From contig JAEWSC010000003.1 in the NCBI GenBank assembly GCA_023398575.1, forward strand, positions 1 to 64,000: 64,000 bases of DNA, read 5' to 3'. Origin of the DNA: Bacillota bacterium. Lineage in GTDB: Bacteria > Bacillota > Clostridia > Christensenellales > Aristaeellaceae. Position 1 is the stretch's first letter. Each line of letters begins with the position of its first letter. Position numbers and translations under genes: made by a program. The notes beneath the pieces were generated by a model. That model worked only from the letters and a program-made list of their open reading frames with translations. It had not been told where the DNA came from and ran no database searches. Below are positions 58,016 through 64,000 of the stretch, one piece after another.

Positions 58016-58939
58016 ATGAGGCGCAAGGCAATAATTTTTGCAGTCACCACTACTTTTTTATGGTCCGGTTCTTTTATCCTGAACAAGCTTGCCTTTCAGG
58101 GTAATATTGGGCCCTTAACATTATCTGGCCTTCGGTACCTGATTGCATCCTTATTTCTGATTGCACTGGGAAAGGGGAAACGCCAAAAAGGCGATGAGAA
58201 GTTCTCACCATGGCTGATCATTGTTCTCGGTTTATTGGGCTACTCCCTTGCACAGGGCTTACAATACTTAGGGCAGTCGTATCTTACTCCTACGCAATCC
58301 TCTCTGCTCTTGAGTGTTGGAAATACAATGTGTATCATGCTTGCGGACATGGTATGGCTTAGGGAAAATCAAACCAAACAAGATTTTGTGAAATTGCTGT
58401 TCTTGATCGTGGGAATCGCGGTATTCTATTATCCTTGGGGAATCTCAAGCTTCTCAGCCGCTGGAATGATATTTATGTTTCTTTCCTCCATTGGCTACGC
58501 ACTAAACATGACGTTGAATAGACGGCTGCTTACCGGAAAAAAGATCCGTGCCGGGGCACTAGCTGCACAGCCCATGCTTGTTGGGGCTTTTGTTTTGTTG
58601 GCCGCCGGAATTGCGATGGAAGGGATACCGACCATCACATATCAGCTGTTGCTCATACTCGCTTATTTGAGCTTGGTCAGTGGCGCTTTAGGCTTTTCTC
58701 TGTGGACACATAGCCAGAAACATCTGACAGCCTTTGAAAGCAGCAGCATCAATAATTTCATGCTCATTGAAATCGCTTTGCTGGACTTGTTTGTGTTCAA
58801 CCGTTCTTTCAGCGTCCATCAGATCATCGCGATTTTGATCGTGTTTGGCGCCATCCTATCCATTCAGTTCAAAAAGAAGATACCCTCGCGAGATAAAACA
58901 TATCAAAGAGAAACTAGTAAACAAGAGGAGTTGCTATGA
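58016..58939 (+). CDS. EamA/DMT-superfamily transporter
   Basis: A 307-residue membrane protein with ten hydrophobic segments in two EamA halves (FAVTTTFLWSGSFILNKLAF and FMFLSSIGYALNMTLNRRLL). GLRYLIASLFLIALGKGK and LVSGALGFSLWTHSQKHLTA are typical. Substrate unknown; such proteins often export amino acids or metabolites. The start is the ATG at 58016 after ATGGAGGAATAGCACAA. Its stop overlaps the next gene (ATGA). Confidence 0.88.
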   Translation: MRRKAIIFAVTTTFLWSGSFILNKLAFQGNIGPLTLSGLRYLIASLFLIALGKGKRQKGDEKFSPWLIIVLGLLGYSLAQGLQYLGQSYLTPTQSSLLLSVGNTMCIMLADMVWLRENQTKQDFVKLLFLIVGIAVFYYPWGISSFSAAGMIFMFLSSIGYALNMTLNRRLLTGKKIRAGALAAQPMLVGAFVLLAAGIAMEGIPTITYQLLLILAYLSLVSGALGFSLWTHSQKHLTAFESSSINNFMLIEIALLDLFVFNRSFSVHQIIAILIVFGAILSIQFKKKIPSRDKTYQRETSKQEELL

Positions 58940-59256
58940 AGCGTATTGTCTACCAAAAGCTTGTCCGAGATTTGATCCCTGATATTATTGCGTCATCCGG
59001 AAGGCAAGCTGTTACAAAGCTGATTGATCCGAAGGAAAAGGTGCATTATCTTCAGGAAAAGCTTCAGGAAGAAATGGCTGAATACCTGCAAAGCGAATCC
59101 CTGGAAGAACTGGCCGACCTGCTGGAGGTAATGCATGGTTTGGTCGATTGTACAGGATACGCTTGGTATGAACTGGAGAATATGCGTCTGAACAAGAAAC
59201 AACAGCGTGGCGGTTTTGACAAAGGTATTTTGCTGGAAGAAGTCATTGAGGCATAA
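58936..59256 (+). CDS. MazG-like / phosphoribosyl-ATP pyrophosphohydrolase-like protein
   Basis: A 106-residue all-alpha NTP pyrophosphohydrolase-like protein. It opens with IVYQKLVRDLIPDIIASSG, and the metal-binding pattern is KLQEEMAEYLQSESLEELAD, then LLEVMHGL. It probably cleaves a modified or non-canonical nucleotide to the monophosphate. Translation is coupled to the transporter by ATGA overlap. The C-terminal RGGFDKGILLEEV is common in this subgroup. Confidence 0.82.
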   Translation: MKRIVYQKLVRDLIPDIIASSGRQAVTKLIDPKEKVHYLQEKLQEEMAEYLQSESLEELADLLEVMHGLVDCTGYAWYELENMRLNKKQQRGGFDKGILLEEVIEA

Positions 59257-59340
59257 AGGATAGCAAATGCTGCAAAACACATCGTCTTGCATACGGTAAT
59301 AACGCTTAGCTTACTTGAAGTTCAATTCCCCCTTACAATG

Positions 59341-59375
59341 AAAACGAGCTGCGGAATTACTCCACAGCTCGTTTT
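59341..59375. terminator. bidirectional terminator before the carboxypeptidase operon end
   Basis: AAAACGAGCTG (59341-59351) and CAGCTCGTTTT (59365-59375) form an 11-bp stem with A/T ends between convergent genes. An outer pair ACAATGA / TCATTGT flanks it. Confidence 0.85.
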
Positions 59376-59406
59376 CTGTATAGGAAACCCCTCATTGTAA
59401 AGGTGA

Positions 59407-60564
59407 CTACCGCCAAGTATCCAATATCTTGATAAACCCTTCCAGGAAGCCCGGCAAGCGGACATCTTGAGCTGCCACACAGTTGAGCCTGGCGATTACC
59501 TTGCCGTCCAGTAAAATGCGCACGGTACCCAGCGTATCGCCTTTGAGAACCGGTGCCTGTACCGATTCCGGAAGCTCTACCTCCATGGCCAGCTGCTTTT
59601 CCTGACCGGAGCGCAGCAGCATGGATAGTCCGCTGCCCAGCGCCGTATCTACCATATCCCTTGACCCTCTGGTTACCGGCACCTGCTGGCCCAGTAGGTC
59701 ACCCTCCCTGGCGATGGTGATTCTGCGGTAAGTGGCAAAGCCATAATCCAGCATGGCCCTGGCCTCATCAAACCGGGTCTGGCTCTTGGGGTTGCCAAGG
59801 ACCACCGCAACAAGCCGCATGCCATTCTTTTCTGCCGTCGCGCTGACGCAGAACTTGGCTTCGTCTGTAGAGCCTGTCTTGAATCCGTCGCATCCCTCAT
59901 AAAAGCGCACCAAGCGGTTGGTATTGGTGAGGTCGGTTACACGGCCGCTGGGGTGCTTTAATGTATCAATCCATACACTGGCGTATTTATGATAGGATGG
60001 ATGCTTTCCAATCTCACAGGAGAGCGTCATCACATCCCTGGCGGTGGTATACTGCCCATCCTGCGGAAGACCCGTGCAGTTGGCATAGCGGGTATTGGAC
60101 ATACCAAGCTCCGCAGCACGAGCGTTCATGCGATCCACAAAAACAGCTTCCGTGCCGGCAACGTGTTCCGTCAGGGCTACAGCGGCATCATTGGCGCTGG
60201 CCATAATCATCGCCTGCAAAAGCGTCTCTAGTGGATAGGCCGCCCCTGCATCCAGCAATGCTTGGCTACCCTTCGTCGCGGCGGCATTGGGCGATACAAT
60301 CACCTGATCGGTAAGCGATACAGTTCCGTTGTTGATATCCTCCAATAAAAGCAGCGCAGTCATTAGCTTGGTGATAGAGGCGACCTGCCGTTTTTCATCA
60401 GCATTCCTTTCAAAGATGATGGTGCCGGTGGATGCTTCCGCCAGCACAGCGGCCGGAGAGGTTAAGGAAACGGGTTCCCCCGACTCCAGCGGTGCGGCGC
60501 CCGCCGCGGGTATGATCATCAAAACAGCCAACAGTGCCGCAAAAAAGCGCAACCCTTTTCCCAT
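59407..60564 (-). CDS. D-alanyl-D-alanine carboxypeptidase (PBP5/DacF type)
   Basis: A 386-residue exported penicillin-binding protein. The signal peptide ends near PAAGAAP. The active-site motifs are SITK (VASITKLMTALLLL), SAND (MIMASANDAAVALTEHVAG) and KTGS (CDGFKTGSTDEAKFCVSA). A C-terminal beta domain and an amphipathic anchor (FLEGFIKILDTW) follow. It trims pentapeptides in the wall; DacF-like enzymes act on spore cortex. It is the last gene after deoB-punA, the order of B. subtilis drm-pupG-dacF. Start ATG at 60564 after GGAAGGGG. Confidence 0.93.
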   Translation of the reverse strand: MGKGLRFFAALLAVLMIIPAAGAAPLESGEPVSLTSPAAVLAEASTGTIIFERNADEKRQVASITKLMTALLLLEDINNGTVSLTDQVIVSPNAAATKGSQALLDAGAAYPLETLLQAMIMASANDAAVALTEHVAGTEAVFVDRMNARAAELGMSNTRYANCTGLPQDGQYTTARDVMTLSCEIGKHPSYHKYASVWIDTLKHPSGRVTDLTNTNRLVRFYEGCDGFKTGSTDEAKFCVSATAEKNGMRLVAVVLGNPKSQTRFDEARAMLDYGFATYRRITIAREGDLLGQQVPVTRGSRDMVDTALGSGLSMLLRSGQEKQLAMEVELPESVQAPVLKGDTLGTVRILLDGKVIARLNCVAAQDVRLPGFLEGFIKILDTWR

Positions 60565-60675
60565 GTTGTATCCCCTTCCCAAGTCCAGCGGTATGCGTTC
60601 TTATCATACCCAGAACCGGCCGGGAAAAGGCATGGAATTTTTTGGCTGCGCTCTTGAAAAGTGCTTCTATCTTGT

Positions 60676-61485
60676 TTACATATCCCGGATTACAGCGTCT
60701 ACAAGCGCGCGGAAGGTATCCTTCACCCGCTCGCCGGTGGCCATGACCTCCTTGTGGTCAAGAGGAGCCTCCAAAATGCCTGCCGCCATGTTGGTGATGC
60801 AGCTTAAGCCTAGCACACGCATGCCGCAATGCCTGGCAACAATGGTTTCTGGCACAGTAGACATACCCACAGCATCCGCCCCCATGATTCTAGCCATACG
60901 AATTTCTGCAGGCGTTTCAAAGCACGGTCCGTTGAACCAGCAGTACACACCTTTTTGCAACTTGATCCCTATTTCGCCAGCCTTTTGGTGGGCCAATGCA
61001 GCCAAATCACGGTCATAGGCATAACTCATATCCGGAAATCTTGGCCCGAACTCGTCAAGGTTCGGCCCTCGAAGGGGATTGCGGCCAGAAAAGTTAATGT
61101 AATCAGTAATCTGCATCAGGTCGCCGGCCTGAAAATCAAGATTCACGCCGCCGGCGGCGTTGGTAACGATCAATGTCTTTACGCCCAGCAGGGACATGAC
61201 TCGAACAGGCATCGTCACCTCATCCATGTCATATCCCTCATAGGCATGAAAGCGTCCCTGCATCATGCATACACCCTTGCCATGCAGCGTACCCGTATGC
61301 CACACGCCGGCATGCCCAGGTACAGTGGATTCTGGAAAACCAGGAATATCGGTATATGGCAACGATTCTGCGTTTTTCAACGCTTTGGCATATTCCCCCA
61401 AGCCGCTGCCTAATATAACACCAATTTCCGCACGGCCGCAAGCATCCTCAATCACCCGTGCCGCTTTATGTATCTTCTTGAGCAT
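60676..61485 (-). CDS. punA: purine-nucleoside phosphorylase (class I/trimeric, PunA/PupG)
   Basis: A 269-residue trimeric-type PNP. Motifs: VILGSGLGEYAKAL, STVPGHAGVWHTGTLHG (phosphate-binding His), MQGRFHAYEGYDMDEVTMPV, VTNAAGGVNLDF, WFNGPCFETPAEIRM and GADAVGMSTVPETIVARHCG. It splits guanosine or inosine to base and ribose-1-phosphate, the substrate of the upstream phosphopentomutase. Start ATG after CGGAGGGTACAAAA; 19 bases after deoB. Confidence 0.94.
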   Translation of the reverse strand: MLKKIHKAARVIEDACGRAEIGVILGSGLGEYAKALKNAESLPYTDIPGFPESTVPGHAGVWHTGTLHGKGVCMMQGRFHAYEGYDMDEVTMPVRVMSLLGVKTLIVTNAAGGVNLDFQAGDLMQITDYINFSGRNPLRGPNLDEFGPRFPDMSYAYDRDLAALAHQKAGEIGIKLQKGVYCWFNGPCFETPAEIRMARIMGADAVGMSTVPETIVARHCGMRVLGLSCITNMAAGILEAPLDHKEVMATGERVKDTFRALVDAVIRDM

Positions 61486-61504
61486 TTTTGTACCCTCCGT
61501 TTTC

Positions 61505-62665
61505 TTATAGTATATCCTTCAAAAAAGAAGTGGCCGAAAAACGCTGAGGCAAGCCCAAATACTCCGCAATGGTGGCGGCAATGTCAGCAAAGGTTTCGCG
61601 AACGCCAAGGTTCACCAACTTCTTCATACCCTTGTGCCAGCAGAGGATGGGTACATACTCTCTGGTGTGGTCCGTTCCAGGAAAGGTCGGGTCTACACCA
61701 TGATCGGCAGTAATGATCATCAAATCATCTGCCCCCATAAGCGATATCATCTCCGGCAGTTTTTCATCAAAATAAGAAAGCGCCTGCGCATAACCCACCG
61801 GATCGTTGCGGTGTCCGTAGACCATGTCGGTATCCACCAGGTTGGTAAACAAAAGCCCTGTAAAGTCTTCATGCAGATATGACAGCAACGTATCGATGCA
61901 GGCAGGATTGCCAGCAGCATGATTGCTTTTTGTCAGCCCTCTATGGTTAAAAATATCCTCAATTTTTCCAACGCCCAGCACCTGCATCCCAGCATTCTTC
62001 ACCGCATCAAGCAGCGTTTCACCGGTGGGGTCCAGGGAGAAATCCCGCCTTCTGGGCGTTCTTGTAAAGCTTCCCGGCTCTCCCGCAAAGGGCCTGGCAA
62101 TCACCCGGCCAACGGCATGTTTGCCAATAAGAATACGGCGTGCGGTCTCACACATTTCATACAGCTTCTCCGGCGGATATACCGATTCGTGGCAGGCAAT
62201 CTGAAATACGCTGTCCGCAGAGGTATAGACAATTGGATATCCAGTCTTTACATGTTCCTCACCAAGCTCTACCAGTATCTCCGTGCCCGAAGCCGGTTTG
62301 TTGCCCAACGTCTTTATTCCGATGGCACTTTCAAAAGCATCCATTACCTCCTGTGGGAAGCCCTCTGGGTAGGTGGGAAAAGGCTGCGCAAGCGTAAGAC
62401 CGGTCATCTCCCAGTGGCCGGTGGTAGTGTCTTTGCCCGGCGAGCGCTCCATGGCCTTGCCATAAGCGCCTGTGGCATGGTCATCTTCCGGGTAGCCAGT
62501 ACTATCTATGTGTCCAAGGCCCATTTTTGCCATATTTGGCAGTGCGGGTTTGGCCGCCGCTACCACATGCGCCAACGTGTTGGCACCCACATCCCCATAC
62601 TGCGCGGCATCTGGCAGCGCGCCTACACCAACACCGTCCAGGACGGTTAAAATTACGCGTTTCAT
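61505..62665 (-). CDS. deoB: phosphopentomutase
   Basis: DeoB converts (deoxy)ribose-1-phosphate to the 5-phosphate. The 386-residue alkaline-phosphatase-superfamily protein has VILTVLDGVGVGALPDA with metal-ligand Asp, KDTTTGHWEMTGL with the phospho-acceptor Thr, VDTDMVYGHRNDPVGYAQAL and MIITADHGVDPTFPGTDHTR. Start ATG at 62665 after AAAGGAGGACT. It is the first gene of the deoB-punA-dac operon. Confidence 0.95.
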   Translation of the reverse strand: MKRVILTVLDGVGVGALPDAAQYGDVGANTLAHVVAAAKPALPNMAKMGLGHIDSTGYPEDDHATGAYGKAMERSPGKDTTTGHWEMTGLTLAQPFPTYPEGFPQEVMDAFESAIGIKTLGNKPASGTEILVELGEEHVKTGYPIVYTSADSVFQIACHESVYPPEKLYEMCETARRILIGKHAVGRVIARPFAGEPGSFTRTPRRRDFSLDPTGETLLDAVKNAGMQVLGVGKIEDIFNHRGLTKSNHAAGNPACIDTLLSYLHEDFTGLLFTNLVDTDMVYGHRNDPVGYAQALSYFDEKLPEMISLMGADDLMIITADHGVDPTFPGTDHTREYVPILCWHKGMKKLVNLGVRETFADIAATIAEYLGLPQRFSATSFLKDIL

Positions 62666-62768
62666 ATAGTCCTCCTTTGGTAATTGTACTACCTGTATTT
62701 TACACAGAGAAGTAGAGAATGAAAAGGCTTTTGCGGAATTTCAAAGAAAAGCACCAAGCCTGGCAGTA

Positions 62769-62798
62769 TGCATAAGCCGCCGTGTTCGCGGAATGCTA
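62769..62798 (+). promoter_or_regulatory. candidate sigma-G/F promoter of tlp
   Basis: TGCATA (62769-62774) and AATGCTA (62792-62798) are 17 bp apart, 31 bases before the tlp start. They resemble forespore promoter elements (TGMATA and CATANTA) with two mismatches in the -10. The gene is expected to be forespore expressed. Confidence 0.4.
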
Positions 62799-62828
62799 TG
62801 CTCAGTATCAACAACAAGGAGGAATCTT

Positions 62829-63053
62829 ATGAAGCACAATCCCGACGACCGCAGGGACAATGTGGATCATATTCAAAAGAACATTGATGCTACCATCAAA
62901 AACACACGCCTGGCCAACGACATGATCGACAAGACCTCCGACCCCAAAGCCAAGGAAGCACTGATGGATAAGAACGTGCGCCGGAGTCATGCGCTAGACG
63001 ATATGCGCCGCGAAATTAAGGATGAAGCAAAGCACCAAACAAAGAAAACATAA
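62829..63053 (+). CDS. tlp: small acid-soluble spore protein Tlp
   Basis: A 74-residue acidic/basic helical protein. It opens KHNPDDRRDNVDHIQKNI, the clear signature of the SASP Tlp family (NPDDRSDNVEKLQ in B. subtilis). DMRREIKDEAKHQ also matches the usual C-terminal part. Tlp is made in the forespore. Start ATG at 62829 after AAGGAGGAATCTT. Confidence 0.93.
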   Translation: MKHNPDDRRDNVDHIQKNIDATIKNTRLANDMIDKTSDPKAKEALMDKNVRRSHALDDMRREIKDEAKHQTKKT

Positions 63054-63078
63054 GTCTATCCTCTATTAAGCTTGCACC

Positions 63079-63105
63079 GAGCGCTGATGCCCTCAGCGCT
63101 CTTTT
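63079..63105 (+). terminator. terminator of tlp
   Basis: GAGCGCTGA (63079-63087) and TCAGCGCTC (63093-63101) form a perfect 9-bp stem with a 5-base loop, followed by TTTT. Confidence 0.88.
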
Positions 63106-63107
63106 CA

Positions 63108-63136
63108 TTGACATTCGTTGTAAGTCATATGATAAT
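63108..63136 (+). promoter_or_regulatory. promoter of the final hydrolase gene
   Basis: TTGACA (63108-63113) and GATAAT (63131-63136) are 17 bp apart, 30 bases before the start codon. It begins directly after the tlp terminator. Confidence 0.7.
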
Positions 63137-63165
63137 AGAGTGAAAAAAATCAAAAGAGGAAACAT

Positions 63166-64000
63166 ATGACAAGAGCAACAATAGCAACGAAACCGGGCAG
63201 GTCAAAACGCAGAAAGCTGCTAACCGTCCTGCCCATCACACTTATTCTCCTGCTGCTGGCTGCACTTATTGCGATCCCCTTTGGCGTTATGCCAATGTTT
63301 CTTGGCCAGCGTTATGAGCAGAAGCAGCATGATGCATCCGACTATGGTATGGATGCTCAGCGTATAACCCTTACAACCGACGATGGGTTGCAGCTTGCCG
63401 CATGGCGTACCCATGCCGAAAAATCCAAGGGCACTGTTATCATCCTGTCCGGTATTCAAAACCCTTCCGTTACAGCCTTTTTTGGTTATGCCAAAATGTT
63501 TGGGGATAACGGATGGGATTCGCTCCTTATTGAAATGCGTGCCCGCAGCCAAAGCGAAGGCGATGAGATCGGCTTTGGCATGACAGAGTGGCGCGATGTG
63601 AAAGCTGGGGTAGATTACTTGTCCGCCGATGCGGCTGTCAGCCATTTGCCGATCATTGCCATGGGCACCTCTATGGGAGCTGGAACTGTCATCATTGCAG
63701 CGGGTGAAATCCAAAGGATCGATGCCGTTATTTCGGTTTCTGCCTTTTCTTCCTGGCCTGATCTGTTTGTGGATAACATGGCTATGACTGGCATACCCAA
63801 AGCGTTGGGTATCATGGATATTCCTTTTCTACAGTTGTATATGGGCTTTCATTTCGGGTTTGAAGCCCTTGCCTATTCACCAGTAAACGGCATTGCCAAG
63901 CTTGATGACCGGCCAATATTGATGATGCATTCCACGGGCGATACGCAAGTGCCCTACCGGGAGTTTGAGTTGCTCCTTGATCAAGCAAAAAAGGAAAATA
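63166..64000 (+). CDS. alpha/beta hydrolase, membrane-anchored (partial, runs off the end)
   Basis: An open frame of 278 codons continues past the window. The N-terminus is basic then hydrophobic (LLTVLPITLILLLLAALIAI), a membrane anchor. An alpha/beta hydrolase domain follows, with TTDDGLQLAAW, GTVIILSGIQNP and the nucleophile elbow AMGTSMGAGTV. A likely Asp lies in LMMHSTGDTQVP; the His is beyond the end. Ribosome site GAGGAAACAT. Similar to DUF/YqkD-type extracytoplasmic hydrolases; substrate unknown. Confidence 0.85.
   Translation, partial: MTRATIATKPGRSKRRKLLTVLPITLILLLLAALIAIPFGVMPMFLGQRYEQKQHDASDYGMDAQRITLTTDDGLQLAAWRTHAEKSKGTVIILSGIQNPSVTAFFGYAKMFGDNGWDSLLIEMRARSQSEGDEIGFGMTEWRDVKAGVDYLSADAAVSHLPIIAMGTSMGAGTVIIAAGEIQRIDAVISVSAFSSWPDLFVDNMAMTGIPKALGIMDIPFLQLYMGFHFGFEALAYSPVNGIAKLDDRPILMMHSTGDTQVPYREFELLLDQAKKEN

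Overview
The window reads as a chromosomal segment of an endospore-forming, low-to-mid GC Clostridia-type Firmicute. The sporulation and germination genes show this: spoIIE, a gerA-gerC-small membrane protein-gerB operon, the SASP tlp, and a deoB-punA-D,D-carboxypeptidase operon in the order of B. subtilis drm-pupG-dacF. So do the many TTG/GTG starts with strong AGGAGG sites, an FMN-riboswitch-controlled ribU, and the anaerobe pair SufE2-like scaffold plus GGGtGRT protein. No species is assigned.

Layout. 1-3.6 kb: the 5' end of an unidentified gene, two Met tRNAs, an esterase and spoIIE. 3.8-7.0 kb: a polar amino-acid ABC transporter operon with a consensus promoter. 7.2-12.5 kb: a six-gene minus-strand operon (D-amino-acid aminotransferase, DUF4392, PxpB, PxpC, DUF1445, PxpA) that looks like a D-glutamate/5-oxoproline pathway. 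13-16.7 kb: a coiled-coil protein with an FMN_bind-like end, ScpB/ScpA and a site-2 protease. 16.9-22.3 kb: an orphan solute-binding protein, galactokinase, ribU and tsaE-tsaB-rimI. 22.4-23.5 kb: an RlmL-type methyltransferase. 23.7-35.4 kb: a long housekeeping run priA-def-fmt-rsmB-rlmN-prpC-prkC-rsgA-rpe plus a YpsA-like gene. 35.5-40.7 kb: a 43-residue small ORF, the germinant receptor operon and an SPL-type radical SAM gene with a LexA-like box in its promoter. 40.7-44.5 kb: an L,D-transpeptidase, a broken acetyltransferase and a parvulin lipoprotein. 44.7-57.8 kb: glycan genes (GH2, GH74, GH94), an XRE/S24-like regulator, a rhodanese lipoprotein and the SufE2/GGGtGRT pair. 57.9-64 kb: a DMT transporter, a MazG-like protein, the nucleoside/carboxypeptidase operon, tlp and the start of an alpha/beta hydrolase.

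Two places stand out. First, an AT-rich two-gene cassette (a minimal MNT nucleotidyltransferase overlapping a 477-residue protein of unknown family) sits at 53.05-55.16 kb. It lies exactly between the intact 3' end of the GGGtGRT gene and a second, about 91% identical copy of its last 96 bp. This looks like insertion of an accessory, possibly toxin-antitoxin or defence, module that rebuilds the gene end it entered. Second, the 7.2-12.5 kb operon carries both halves of the eukaryotic D-glutamate cyclase (DUF1445 and DUF4392) as separate genes beside 5-oxoprolinase PxpABC and a D-amino-acid aminotransferase, next to an amino-acid importer. Together these could convert D-glutamate to L-glutamate or 2-oxoglutarate.

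Other signals: a roughly 300-residue disordered extension of RsmB built from 150-bp repeats, a coiled coil inserted in a parvulin domain, a shared CGAAATCG operator word before the GH74 and GH94 genes, and TPTPTP-tailed secreted proteins. All functions are inferred by reading the translations. No database search or computation was run.
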